A DNA stretch of 64,000 bases from Ascoidea rubescens DSM 1968 (GCF_001661345.1 NW_017962916.1:133369-197368), one strand, 5' to 3'. Positions 30,321 to 42,224 are shown, counted from the stretch's first letter. Program-made: numbers and translations. Notes: generated by a model from the sequence alone, not told the origin.

Positions 30321-31784
30321 ATGGCTGAAATCAATGGCACTGCTGGTGACACTACTAAACCAATATCTGTTGAAAAAGAAGTGACAAGCACTAGTACAAC
30401 TGATGATAAAATAACCCAATTGGCAGATTCAAAAACTGCCTCCTCAATTAAGGACACGGATGAAGTCACCAAGGTTGATGATAAAACAAATGAAATTAAA
30501 AAGGATTTAGATCAAAAAATTGAAACTGAAACTCAAGTTAAGAATAATCCCACAGTTGAAGTTGAACCTAAGAAAGATTTTGTTACAGAAAAGGCACCAG
30601 AGACTGTTGTTTCTAATGATATATCAAAATCAGAGGACAAGGGCAATTCTACGAAAGTTGAACCTGAGCCCATTGAGGAGTCAAAAGAGCAAATCGTTGA
30701 CAAAACTCAAGGAGCTGCAACAATTATAAAAGATACAACTGACAACAAAGAAGTCGTCGACAACAAAGAAACCATTAATGGAAAAAACACCAAAACCAAG
30801 GATAATGATGCTGCTAGCAATAAATCTCAACAAAATGCTGAGGTGGCTACTTCCACATCTGAAGATGATCAAATTTACCCTGAAGGTGTTACATTTAAAT
30901 CATCAGGAGAAAAGAAAAACTTCAATCTTTTTTTTAATAAACTACCTGAAATTACTAAGGAAGCTGATTATGATGAGTTATTTGGTCATCAACTAAGTCC
31001 CACAGGAGACTTTTATGATGAAACTGTAGCCAAAGTCTTGGCCTTTAAATTTCTTAAAGCAAATGATTTTCTAATACCTGAATCTGAATCTCAATTAAAG
31101 AATACATTAATTTGGCGCAAAGAATTCAAGCCTTTATCCGCTGCTTTTCTAGAAGAACATAAAAAGATGTTTAATAACATCGGTTATTTAACTAATAACT
31201 CTGAAAACCCTGAAAATTGTAAAGTAATAACCTGGAATATTTATGGTGCCAAATCTCCAGTTCAAGTTGCTCAAACTAAAGATTATTTTATTGATTTAGA
31301 CGAATTTCTTAGATGGAGAATTGGTTTAATGGAAAAATCCGTTCAATTATTAGATTTTAAAGATAAAGAAAATCAATTTGTTGCTCAGGTTCATGATTAT
31401 AAAGATATTAGTTTTTTAAGAATGGATGCAAGCATTAAGAGATCTACTAAAAGCACTATTAAAATTTTCCAAGATTATTATCCAGAATTATTAAGCAGAA
31501 AATTCTTTTTAAACATTCCATTCATTTTGGCTTGGTTTTATAACTATGTTGTCAAAAATTTCTTTATTTCAAAAGAAACTGTTGCCAAGTTCAGAGTTTT
31601 AAGTGATGCTTCAACAATGGCGGAACAGATAAATACCAAAAAATTGCCAAAAGCTTATGGAGGTGAACTTGAGGATTTAGTTACTTTGCCACAAGTTGAA
31701 ATCCAGCAAACTCCATATACAAAATTTCTATTGGAAAAGTTAAGTACTGATAATGCTGAAGGTTTTACAAATGAAGTTGATTAG
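30321..31784 (+). CDS. SFH5: Phosphatidylinositol transfer protein Sfh5 with acidic N-terminal extension
   Basis: Encodes 487 residues. The C-terminal 300 (from about 190) align with yeast Sfh5 (294 residues): FFNKLPEITKEADYDELFGHQLSP, AFKFLKANDFLIPESESQL, LIWRKEFKPLSAAFLEEHK, VITWNIYGAKSPVQ, WRIGLMEKSVQLLDF, AQVHDYKDISFLRMD, IFQDYYPELLSRKFFLN and FRVLSDAS. This is the CRAL-TRIO fold. Sfh5 is a Sec14-like protein, in S. cerevisiae a non-canonical, heme-binding member. The first 180 residues are a Lys/Glu/Asp/Thr-rich, probably disordered region that S. cerevisiae Sfh5 lacks. The start is the first ATG, within an A/T-rich leader. Confidence 0.93.
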   Translation: MAEINGTAGDTTKPISVEKEVTSTSTTDDKITQLADSKTASSIKDTDEVTKVDDKTNEIKKDLDQKIETETQVKNNPTVEVEPKKDFVTEKAPETVVSNDISKSEDKGNSTKVEPEPIEESKEQIVDKTQGAATIIKDTTDNKEVVDNKETINGKNTKTKDNDAASNKSQQNAEVATSTSEDDQIYPEGVTFKSSGEKKNFNLFFNKLPEITKEADYDELFGHQLSPTGDFYDETVAKVLAFKFLKANDFLIPESESQLKNTLIWRKEFKPLSAAFLEEHKKMFNNIGYLTNNSENPENCKVITWNIYGAKSPVQVAQTKDYFIDLDEFLRWRIGLMEKSVQLLDFKDKENQFVAQVHDYKDISFLRMDASIKRSTKSTIKIFQDYYPELLSRKFFLNIPFILAWFYNYVVKNFFISKETVAKFRVLSDASTMAEQINTKKLPKAYGGELEDLVTLPQVEIQQTPYTKFLLEKLSTDNAEGFTNEVD

Positions 31785-32408
31785 AGGTGCTGTAAATTGG
31801 TTTAATATGTGTCAACCGGTTTTCAACAACTTCTCATTTTCAATTGAGGACTTCAATTTACCTTGATCGCCTTCTAGTTTGTTTTTAATTTATTTTCTCC
31901 ACATTTTCTATTTATTCCCTAATTGTTTGTTTGTTTTTTTATTTTCATTCTCTTTTGTTTTTTTTATCTTTGATTTTTGTGATTTTTCAGTCTACTCAGT
32001 AATTAATAGTGATTAATTTGATAATAGTATCTATCGGCAGTATATATCGGATAATATCCGCGGAATCAAATATCCACCATGGAAATGTACCTTCAGAAAA
32101 TTCTACTCTGGTGGTTTCTAACTTCAAATCCGTTGTCGAAACATTGCTTCAGTAGAAATCATTATCTATTGACGATGATTCTCTTTTGATAGTTGATCAA
32201 ATTGATTATTTTTTATTTGATAGGATGTCAACTTTGTATCACTATATTATTTAGTGCAATAATTTCAACATCAACAGAGTAGTTTTTAAAACGCGTGGTT
32301 CATTTTTGAAAAGTAACCCTGCTTTAATTCACCTAGATTATTTCATTTACTGAGCAAAAGTTTAGTTAAATTTCCAACAACAAATAAAATCAGAGCAGAA
32401 GACCAGAG
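31785..32408. promoter_or_regulatory. Intergenic region SFH5 to NCBP3-like gene
   Basis: 624 AT-rich bases with T-tracts. Near 32040-32075 is TATATATCGGATAATATCCGCGGA, with an inverted CGGATA-ATATCCG core (CGGATAATATCCG, 32047-32059), a perfect palindrome around one central base. No gene seen. Confidence 0.5.
32047..32059. promoter_or_regulatory. Palindrome CGGATA-A-TATCCG
   Basis: A perfect 6+1+6 inverted repeat about 350 bases upstream of the NCBP3-like start. CGG..CCG arms fit an inverted-repeat Zn-cluster site; this is only a guess from shape. Confidence 0.4.
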
Positions 32409-33533
32409 ATGGATGAAGATATGAATGATGTTTCTATGGGCGTTGCTGATCGGCCTGAGGTTATAGAACAAATTGATATAAATGCTGAAGCAAAAAAGGA
32501 GACCGACCATTCTACTTTGGATGGAAATATTAGATTAAATAGTCTAAAGATTGATGGTGTCAATGATTTATCGACAACAGATATCAAAACTTATTTGGAT
32601 CATTATTTGAACGATACCATTTCTGATGAACAGGATAAGATATTAAGATTTCGAATTCAATGGATCGATGACAATTCGCTCAACGTGATTTTTGAGTCGA
32701 TAGATGATTGCTCAAATGCTTTAAGGATTTTATCTGTTTTTGATAGCGTTGATGCTTCTATTAACTCAAAAATAACAGACAAGAGAAGATCAAAGCCTTT
32801 TATTAAGAATTTATTTTCAAAAAGTAATTATCAGGAAGATGAGAAATTGAATCAGGAAGATTATAAAATTAACAGAGATGCTAACAATAATATCATTTTT
32901 ACAATAACACAATCCACAATTGATGATAAAAAAGTTAGAAATGCAAGAGAAAGATCACGATATTATTTGTTACATGGCGAACCTACAAGGAAAAAAATTT
33001 ATAAAACAACACAAAGAAAAAACAACTATAGAAAAAAAACAGACAATTCATATAGAGATCGCGATCAATTAAATAAAAGTCGATATGAAGATAGTTTTGA
33101 AGATGATTTGTTTAAAAGTAAAAAATATTTATTTAAAAATAATCAAAATAATCATAATCCAAAATTATATCCAGATTTCCGTCTTAAAAATAATGATAAC
33201 AATGATGATGCGGATGATGCGGATGATTTATTTGGAGATAAGTTTAGTAATTCTATAAAAACGGGCATAGTAGGAAATAGAAATAATGAGAACAATAATC
33301 ATAATAGTAATAATAATGACAATGGCAACGATAATGATGATGATGATTTATTTCCTGGATTTAGAAGTGCGAGAAAACCACCAAGTGCGCCAAAAGCGTT
33401 CAGAGAATCAAGAAATACATCAAGATTAAGAATAAGATCAAGGTCAAGGTCAAGGTCAAGGTCACCAAATAGCTTTTTCAATTCTAGGAGTAATAAATCA
33501 TTGGCGGAAAGGATTGAAACTTCAAGAAAATGA
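32409..33533 (+). CDS. NCBP3-like (DUF2414) RNA-binding protein with RS tail
   Basis: Encodes 374 residues. The N-terminal half resembles nuclear cap-binding subunit 3 (C17orf85): IRLNSLKIDGVNDLSTTDIK, YLDHYLNDT, RIQWIDDNSLNVIFESIDDC (the family's IEWIDDSSCNVVW pattern), an RRM-like fold at about residues 40-115. A second conserved spot, ARERSRYYLLHGEP, at about 178-192, matches the SxYYxxxGxP motif of the family. The C terminus is Asn/Asp-rich and ends in an arginine-serine repeat (LRIRSRSRSRSRSP). Likely a nuclear mRNA-processing or export factor. NCBP3 is well described in animals and plants, and I do not know a characterised yeast counterpart. Confidence 0.72.
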   Translation: MDEDMNDVSMGVADRPEVIEQIDINAEAKKETDHSTLDGNIRLNSLKIDGVNDLSTTDIKTYLDHYLNDTISDEQDKILRFRIQWIDDNSLNVIFESIDDCSNALRILSVFDSVDASINSKITDKRRSKPFIKNLFSKSNYQEDEKLNQEDYKINRDANNNIIFTITQSTIDDKKVRNARERSRYYLLHGEPTRKKIYKTTQRKNNYRKKTDNSYRDRDQLNKSRYEDSFEDDLFKSKKYLFKNNQNNHNPKLYPDFRLKNNDNNDDADDADDLFGDKFSNSIKTGIVGNRNNENNNHNSNNNDNGNDNDDDDLFPGFRSARKPPSAPKAFRESRNTSRLRIRSRSRSRSRSPNSFFNSRSNKSLAERIETSRK

Positions 33534-33678
33534 AGTCGATTTTTTTTTCACTGTTTATGTTTTTGATTTGATTATTATTTGTTGTTTTTATTTTGGTTTA
33601 ATATGTATAATAATCAGATATTTTTATTAAAAACAAAGTGTAAATAAAACAAACCTTAAAGGAAACTAAAGAATAAAT

Positions 33679-34380
33679 TTAAAAGTCATAAGAAAAGTCA
33701 TTATCGGAGAAAAAATCTATCTTTTTAAGTTTTCGAAGCTGTTTTTCTTTTAATTTATAACATTTAAGCAATAAAGTCTGTTCATAAGATAATTTTCTCA
33801 ATTTTGATAATTGAATTAAGTTATTTAATTTTTTTTCATTTAGATTTTTTAAAATTTCTAAATATTCTAATTTTAAATCATTGACATTATTAATATAAAC
33901 CATTTTTCTTGCATTATTTTCATTAAAATAAATTACTTCTAGATTTTTGAAAATTTTATACCATTTAAGATTTTCAAATTCATACCTAGTCTGAAAAAAT
34001 TCCTGAGATAAAAGTATTTCTTCATTAAAACAAATTACTTTTCTTAAATTGACAAATTTTTCAATTGAGTTATAATTATTATAAACATTAGAATTAATGA
34101 AATGAGAATTGAAATCATATTTTGGAAATTGAATGAATTCCTTTTTATCACTATTATTACCATCATTCGTTAAATAAGATTTATTTGGAAAGAATACAAT
34201 TGGTTTAAACAATAAAATATATTCATATAGTGCGATTTTAATTACATTGAACTCTTCCTCCTTGACTAATTCCAATGCTTTTCTTTTAATTATTTTTAAA
34301 GCAATTAATAAGACTATCATTGATAGAAAAAGAAGAATAAAAGTGATTAATAAGACAATTCTTATAGTACTATTCTCCAT
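33679..34380 (-). CDS. Small single-pass membrane protein, unknown
   Basis: Encodes 233 residues from the ATG at 34380; the frame is open five codons further but from a TTG. Residues about 6-30 (IRIVLLITFILLFLSMIVLL) are a strong transmembrane segment or signal anchor, followed by basic KIIKRKALELVKEEE. The remainder is soluble, rich in Asn, Lys, Leu and aromatic residues (LKWYKIFKNLEVIYFNEN), ending DFSYDF. I recognise no family. Length, composition and frame continuity favour a real gene but not strongly. It is convergent with the NCBP3-like gene, whose stop is 145 bases away. Confidence 0.5.
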   Translation of the reverse strand: MENSTIRIVLLITFILLFLSMIVLLIALKIIKRKALELVKEEEFNVIKIALYEYILLFKPIVFFPNKSYLTNDGNNSDKKEFIQFPKYDFNSHFINSNVYNNYNSIEKFVNLRKVICFNEEILLSQEFFQTRYEFENLKWYKIFKNLEVIYFNENNARKMVYINNVNDLKLEYLEILKNLNEKKLNNLIQLSKLRKLSYEQTLLLKCYKLKEKQLRKLKKIDFFSDNDFSYDF

Positions 34381-36387
34381 TATGAACTGTATCAATTACT
34401 GAAACTAGATTAATAAAATATAGGTGATTATTCCGTACTAGTAAATATTGTTATAGTTGATGAAAATTAAAAAATCAAACGAGGATAGTTGTTTTTTTAT
34501 TTTAATGTTGAAATAATTTTGATCTAATTTTGTTAAAATACAGGTTAAATTCCTTTTTTTATGTTTGTTCGACTCAAAGAAATGTATTTTACATCTTGTG
34601 ATGCAAGGAAAATAAAAGTCAGGATGATATCAGTGATTACGAATCAAAATTGATGCTGACCTTTTGAAAGGGTAGTTAAAAAAGTTAAAAGAAAACCATA
34701 ATGAATAATAGTCAATTGAGCCAATCAGTGACCTTGAACAGTACCAGATTGAACGAAAACCTATCTAAAACAACTTATTTCTTATGGGTATTTGAAATTA
34801 TTTAACCACAACTCCGATTTTGGCTTTTGATTTACTCGTCCCAAAGACCCACAGATCACAGACATTTCACAAACATACCAAGTTTTGTGTTTCACTCGAG
34901 TTAGTGCAGTGTTATAAAGAGAGATAAATCGATTGAATAAGTGGATCATGAAACCAGAAATAAATCAGCAAGAGATAAAAAGCAGTTTCTCGGAAACAGC
35001 TCAAACATAATTTTTGCAATACTTTGTAGGAATAGTACCAACTCAAACCCCAGCTTTTTAGTGTCGTACCTTCTTGAATGGAGAAAGACCCACACTGCTG
35101 AAACTAAAGTACATGCGTATATATGCAGTCTTTGACGCTGTGTAGCGAGGTACCATTGCTGTGGTTTTGCGCAGCCCCTTAAAAATAGAACTTGATAATG
35201 ATCACGTGCAATCTTTGTGTCTTTTGGGAATCCAGATCAAATTACAAATATAATGGAAGTTTGAACAGATTTTGGGAGGAATTTTGTGGAATTTTTGAAT
35301 TTGAATGAGAGTTTTTATGAACATAGTATTGTTGTATTATTAGTACATGCTGATTGGTATTTGGGGAGGTTTTTTATAGATTTGAAAGAGATTAGTGGGC
35401 AAATAAAGGTTTGGTAAATCGAATTCAAATGCAAATGGGTAGAATTCAAATGGGTTACAATAATTATTCATATACCCATTAAATTCTTGAATGTAGATTG
35501 TTTTTAGAGAACTGAATGAGCTTTAGCCAGAAAGTTAACTGCCTGAACAAACTGATTTTGTATTAAGGTGGGAAAGTATTAAGAGAGAGACAAAATATTA
35601 AAAACAAAATAAGATATTAGATTACAAGTAAATAGAATTGAATAAAGTCATAATTTTAATTAGAATTAACATTATAAAAGTAAATGAAAATGAGAAAAAT
35701 TAAATTGAAACGGTTTTTAATTGAATAAATTTTTATAAGAAAGCATATTAGTTTCTTTTATAATGGATTTTTTCCAAATTTGAAATTGATTTCTTGTTTT
35801 TAGACTGTAAATTAACACTCCTTTAACATAGAGTAAGACGCCTGATGTTCATTTTGATAAATTTAAAAATAATATTATATTGTATTTCATGATAGAATCA
35901 GTAATAGTATCGATATTATCATAGATATGATGCTGCTGTTATTAATTTTGATTTCTTTTGGTTTTGTCTTTATATTTTAGAATTACAATTCGATCTTAAA
36001 TCTTTATTAGATCTTTGTAAGACGTGGAATGAAACTAATAATCGCTTTATTATATCGATTTGAATGCTTTGAATTGATTATCGACACGTTACTATGAATC
36101 AATTAATGAGATTTTAAAGGAACAAAAAATTAATATTATAAAAATAAATAATATAATAAAATAAAATAAAATAAAATAAAATAAAAATTAAGTAAATTCC
36201 TTCAATATTCATTCCTTAGTGATTTCAAGGTACATTAGATTGAGATTTAAAATGGTGATGAAGTTTTATTTTTTATTTTTTTATTTTTTTATTACTTATT
36301 TTGTTTAGAAATAAAAAAAAAAGTTTTAAAATAAAATAAGAACTGGAATTAATTGAATTACTTCATAAATTTATTCATATAGTTTGG

Positions 36388-36628
36388 TACCGTAGTGATA
36401 ATAGCGAAAACAATCTTAATGGACACAAATCTCTTCTAGATGCTCAAGATATTCTGGAGTAAATTGGGAAGGAGACATTTATTGAATTATTTTTGGTTTT
36501 TAGCAAAAAAATAAAATACATAGAATATGAAAATGAAAATGAAATGGGATAAAACAAAAACAAGATACATTTTCAATTAATGAATACTCAATATCTTGAT
36601 ATGAATAACTTTCTTTGATACCGTAGTG
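36388..36628. repeat. TACCGTAGTG, two copies 231 bases apart
   Basis: The 10-mer TACCGTAGTG occurs at 36388-36397 and 36619-36628 in the same orientation. Between them on the minus strand lies a 20-codon frame (36478-36416, MSPSQFTPEYLEHLEEICVH) of normal-looking composition. Too short to call a gene. Confidence 0.3.
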
Positions 36629-37204
36629 CAAGATAGGTTTAGTATTCAATCAAGTAAAAAAGATTGACTTTGTAAAAAGCCAGAGACAATTGGCCAGTTG
36701 AAAGAGAGAAAGCAGAAAACAGAAAGCAGAAAGCAATACGGTTGAGAGAACCATCTAAATTTGTAGCCCAGCCAATACAGCAGTAAAAGAAAGTGACGAA
36801 AAGTAAAAGAGTAGATAAAGTCAAATAGCTCAAATTTGATTTCCTGATTGGGCACACTAGCTTCAGATCAAATTAAAAATTAAGTTTCTTCCAAATCACA
36901 GCAAAAAGATATGGGCTCAAAAAGGTGAAAAAGCCCAAAAGGGAGATCGATATGGACCAAAAGGACAGCCAAAAAAAAAGAGGATACGTTGGTACAATTG
37001 AGGAGAGAAAATAGAAGAACGATAGAGGCACCCTGGCCTTAGAAACAAGAGAAATTGCGAAGGTCGCACAGGTTCTGGATAACAAGCATGTTAGCAAGCA
37101 TGGCAACAAGCTTGGGAAATTGGATGAAACTCGTCACAACAGATAGAAATGGAGAGCACAGATTCTACAGAAACTGCAAGAGGATGATAACAGTGTTGAC
37201 AGAT

Positions 37205-37900
37205 GGTAATTAATGCAGGTCTGTTATTTATTCAATCACCACGTTATCGCTCACCGGTGTCGTTTGACAAGACGACAAGGTGTGGCAGCGCATCCTGATA
37301 GTACAGGCACTGCGGGCAGACCACCACTTGAGTCGTGTCTGCATAGCCAAACTCTAACTGCAGCCAGTGCAGTGCTGCTGCAGAAAATCATCCCATTTCC
37401 GTGAGTGTGTTTGGCAGCAGCTGAATTTCTCGCAGTGATATCAGTTTATTATTAACTCTTGCAAACTCAATCTCTCCAGACAAAACCTGCGCACTCAGCT
37501 TGCCCCTGTGGGTTTCAACACACACCGGCTGGGTCAGGTGGCGGTGCCGGTTTTTGAGAACCCCCTGTCCGCTCCTCTGATTGGCTGGTAGGGCATTTGC
37601 GTCTTTGCGGGCATTGTTCTAGGGAACGATGATGCCAGTGGAGCCTGTGCGCTGCCGCTGGTGCCGTTTCCCACAGAGACATGTCGGTTTGGTGTGGCAT
37701 TCTGCACGTGAATAGGTCGGTTTTCCATGAGTGCTGAGTTTTTTCTCCTGGGTTTACCAAATTGGCGAGTTTCCATTTGTGACTTCTTTAAGGCACATGA
37801 GACTAGAATTCGTTTCTTAAAATAATACCAGCAGCTTCACATTACGATCATGGTACAAAATAGCGCAAGCTGATTGGCGGGGCTGCGATCAACCTGAATA
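37205..37900. promoter_or_regulatory. GC-rich island in the gene-free region
   Basis: About 700 bases, much more GC-rich than the flanks, with CCACACCTT-type, GGCGGTGCCGG and GCCGCTGGTGCCG sequence. Reverse CCAAT (ATTGG) boxes are at 37580-37584 and 37873-37877, the second as CTGATTGGCGGGG, typical of HAP-complex sites. Overlapping frames on the minus strand (37515-37776) are shadows of composition, in my view. No gene adjoins it closely on either side. Confidence 0.45.
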
Positions 37901-39719
37901 GATGCGTTAAGGTTTTCGATAACAATAGAACTAGATGATCATTAGAATTTTGAAATTATTTCCAATCTATTTGTCATGAAATCATTGTGTTCGTTTAAAT
38001 TATTTGGTTAGCACAACAGACATCCAAGTTTAAAATATCTCTTGAATTTTACGCAAATTTTGAAAACAACTCAAAACAATCCAACACAATTCATTAACTA
38101 TACCTACATAGTCAAAATAACCTGAATAAATTTAGAAATGTTAGAATAAAAAAAAGCACAAACTGTTCGAATAGAATACCACAATTTCAGCTTCCTATTT
38201 GATTTACAAAAATATACACCAAGCTGAGAGCTGATACTTTATACTTGATTACTTGATAGTCGATGGTTAATGGTCAATATGCAATCATTTACAAATCAAA
38301 TAATAAAATCATGTCTATAGTCAGCTTTCAGCTTCAAAAAAGAATATCTATCCCTTTACGTAGTCTCAATTTACTTGATGTGTTATCCTATAATCTATTG
38401 CTATATTACACAGTCTCAGCTAATGGTCAATTTTTCCGAATATTGTTACTTGAAAATCCAAAGGTTATTAATTTGAATAAATTTGAAAATAAATTTATTT
38501 CAATTTTTGGATTTTTCTGAATCTTTCTGAATGTTTTTTGAATGTTTTTTGAATGTTTTTTGAATTTGTTTTAATTTTTGAATTTGTTTTAATTTTTTGG
38601 GTTTTTTGGGTTTTTCTGTTTTGTGATTTTTAGTTACTATTTAAAAATTAGAAACTGTGTTTAAACCAATCTTTGTAGTAACTTAAAAGCTTAAAATTAA
38701 AAAAAATGCCATTTAGGCAGATGGGGCTTCACTTGTAATTTATCCTGTCTCAAAAAGTGAATAGTATTATGCTTATCGAATCATCATTTCATTTTACAAC
38801 TGCTGTCAGAAATTCATCAATTACTGATTTAACTTAGTACGCTTTGTAAACCTATTCTACTTGCTAAACCTATTTCCAAATTTTAAAATTCAAATTCCTT
38901 TATTTTTTTAAAGCATAAATCCTTACAGATCACTTGTTTCTCTTAGTCTTTTGGTTAGCCTATTGGCTATTTCCTAGATTTGTTTGATTTATCTAAGAAC
39001 TTTCTTTCAAGGTTTCCTCCAAACTTTCTCGATTTTGTTGATCTTTATTTAGTTCAGGTCCTGCTTAAGCCTGTTTAAGAAGGTTTATTGCCAATCGATT
39101 TCACTACAATACAAAACAATGCAATTTCGATCTGATTCGTGAATTATCTCATTTCAAATTCAACCAGTAATAACAGGATTTATTTTACCCAGCCATACTA
39201 TCACATTCATATATCCTTAGAATTTGATCAAAATCAAATCAAATTGAAATTTCATCCCATTTTTCATCTATCAGAGTTGATGTTCTTACGGTACAACTAT
39301 TTATACTTTGGTATTAAAAAACTTCGAGAAAACTTCGCCCAAATCTCTCTGCGTTTTCGGTGTACTTTTGTTTTTCGTCGAAACAACTCCTCGTCAAATC
39401 ACAATAAAATGACAACACCACTTGCAATAATCTAAACAGTCTTAAGTACAAGTCTAAATTTTATCTATCTACAACTGATCATCTTTAAAAATAAATTTGT
39501 CTTTCCTTAATGTTTTTCGTTACTATCTACCTATCCTGCTCTTTATCAACCATCCCCTCAGCCAATCGAAAGTAACTGCTTTCATTGCCTGATCCTATCA
39601 TTTAGCACTTCCACTTAAACTCATTCATTTTAATCTGCTTAGATATATTGATTTGAAAACTGTTTCGCTCAAGCATTTCCACTCCATGCAAACCATTTCC
39701 CATTTCAAAGCTTAATTGC

Positions 39720-40090
39720 TCCAACGCTCTCTTCTGCTATCAGGACAAGCTTAGTACCGGGAATCTGACTATGCTGGCCGACGCGGGATCCAAGTCTAAT
39801 GGAGTCGCAATGTTTTTCTCATTTACTGAGGGTGATGCCCTGTCACGCAACTATTGCTTCTAACAGGATCTGCTCCGCTCCACAAAGCTCCACCACTATG
39901 GATGGCCTCCCTATCAGGACGCCTGGTACGCAGCAAGCAGCTGGAGTCAAATTCAGTTCCGTTTCTAACAGGTATGGCCGGCTTGCGCAGGTGCAAACGG
40001 TTATACTAATGAGTAGTTTTAGAGCTAGACAACATCGGACGACAATACCATATAATATGTTTATCTCTTTAGGATATACCCTTAGAACTA
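39720..40090. other. GC-rich island, possibly an RNA gene
   Basis: About 370 bases of balanced composition within AT-rich flanks, with several potential short hairpins (CTGGCCGACGCGGGATCC, GAGGGTGATGCCCTGTC) and a repeated TTCTAACAGG at 39858 and 39963. The 101-codon frame 39799-40104 has no protein look. I checked by eye against U1, U2, U3, U4, U5, U6, SRP, RNase P and MRP RNA signatures and found no match. It could be a lineage-specific RNA or a promoter island. Confidence 0.3.
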
Positions 40091-41452
40091 GAGGAAGATT
40101 ATGAGTAAGGGCTATGACACTGGAGCAAGATCAGAGATTTGCTTCTACAATTTCAGCTGACTGAGATAGTATGTTGTCTTAAAACAAAATATGCTGATTG
40201 CTTTTGCAACTAGTTAACAAATTGTCCAATTATCTGCTCATGTATTCTTCTATTTTTCTATTTATAATTAAACAATAGGCAAAAGAGCATGCTGTGCAAG
40301 TTACCAAATTCTCATTTTTGTTTTTGTTGTTTTCTCAAAAAATACTGAAATTCTTTTTAAATTCCAATAAACTTATGACTAATTAGCGTTTCCAATGTTA
40401 TTCATTACTTTATTTTTATTATATCAAGCCCAGCTATTAACACTGATACTAATATTATTATCAACACTAATAAATTCCCCTTGTTAAAGGTGTGTTCAAA
40501 AAATATTTTTCAAATCCAGAAATGAATATGGTGATAACTCAGCAATTGAATTCTAATGATTTAGCAAATAACGATGATTCATTTTTTTTTAAATTGTAAA
40601 TTCTAAACCCAAAAAAACCCAAAACAAACACCAGAAATCCCAGGAAAAAAACAAACTGTTAATTTCAACAATTGAAAAGGTAAATCTACAACGATTTTCA
40701 TTTGTATTCAATTATATTTAATCATCAGATAAACTTACTTTCAGTAGCCAGTTTAATCACAGTAACAAAATTTGTTTAACTCTTTACCAATTATCAGACA
40801 AGAAACAAAATTTGAGATTAGCAGATTTAGCAAATAGATGATTAAAATACCCAAAAATTAATAAATTCAAAATAAATTTAGAGTAAAATAAATTTTAAAA
40901 AGCAGTTTATTACCCAATGATCCTTTTTATTTTCTCATTTTTTTCTCATTTTTTCTCTTTTTTTTCTCTTTTTTTTTTAAATTACTTTTTTAAACTTTGG
41001 ATCTAATAAGACAATAATTTTTAAAACACATTAATATATTGATTTATTAATAAATCATTTAGCAAATTGATTAAATTAAATTAAAATTTCTGGACATGAT
41101 ACAATACGATATGATATGATATAGTATAGTATGATTTGATCATTGTAGTTTTTATTTTAGATTAGATTTATTAAGCCAAAGAGATTGAAGAGGCAAACAG
41201 ACTGGACAAACTGAACCAAGTGAAGAGAGTCAAAAGAAATCAAAAAAAGGCAGACAAAGCCAGATGAAACCAGACGAATCAAGATGAATGAAAACGAATG
41301 AAAACGAATAATGATGAAAGAGATGATTATAATTTTTCGAATAAAAACCATAAACTAATCAAAGTGAGACTATTGTTGATTATTATTATTTAATTATTAG
41401 GACCTATGGAAATTATAGAGTTAATAAAAGCAAAGCAATAATACTAATGATG

Positions 41453-41492
<40 letters not shown>

Positions 41493-42224
41493 TAAAAATA
41501 AAAATAAAAATTAAAATTAAAATAATATGGATATGGATATGGATAGTGATAGTGATAGCGATAGTGATAATAATGTAGCTGAATTAATTCGACTAAATTA
41601 TTTGATGTTTTAAATTAACCTGTTTATCTTGACCATTTAAAAATTATGTCAACTACTTCTGTTATCTATTGAATAAGAATAACGATAACAGTAACAATAG
41701 TGATTAGAAAGTAAAAAAATAAAAAATTTTTTGTTAAGAATAAATTAGCAGTTTAGTATACTTGATTTTGAAATGGAAAAAAAAAAGGACAACCAAAAAA
41801 AAGAGCATTTTAATAGTGATTTAGTGTTTAATAATAATTTAGAAAAAATCTGACGATATTTTCAACTTTATAAACAGTGTCAAAAAAACTTCATCAAAAA
41901 ATCATGAGGAAGTGAGTATTCAGATCGAATAAATTCTTCATCAAAATTAGATCGATATTCAAGATCAAAAGACCAAAAGGTGTATTTAAAATGAGACTAT
42001 TAATTTATTAATTATTTAATTTAATAATTAATTTAAATAAAACTAATAACTAGAAACGAGTAGCTAGAAACTGATATCTGATATCTGGTTTCAATGAATT
42101 GGACCAATTGATTAGGTTATTTATTGGGACAAAAAGATAAAAAAAAAAATTGGAAAAAATTGAGTTTACACGTGACGCGATGGTGTTAAAGGTATTTAGT
42201 GATTATGGGTTTAATGATCAAATT

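Noticed and set aside
35203-35300. ATCACGTG as a point-centromere CDE I
   Set aside because: No AT-rich CDE II of the right length followed by a CDE III-like TCCGAA motif.
37515-37776. Two 80-codon minus-strand frames in a GC island
   Set aside because: Overlap each other in different frames and show no protein-like composition.
38263-38520. 85-codon frame in the gene desert
   Set aside because: AT-rich, no upstream context or conserved motif; random expectation in 9.7 kb.
39139-39435. 98-codon frame in the gene desert
   Set aside because: Begins with GTG, not ATG, and has no family resemblance.
40015-40029. GTTTTAGAGCTAGA, identical to the start of a common Cas9 guide scaffold
   Set aside because: The match ends after 14 bases and nothing of the rest of the scaffold follows; no array or Cas gene. 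Chance.
41521-41612. Small frame MDMDMDSDSDSDSDNN after an AATA tract
   Set aside because: Only 28 codons, arising from a GGATAT/AGTGAT hexamer repeat; no plausible continuation by splicing seen.
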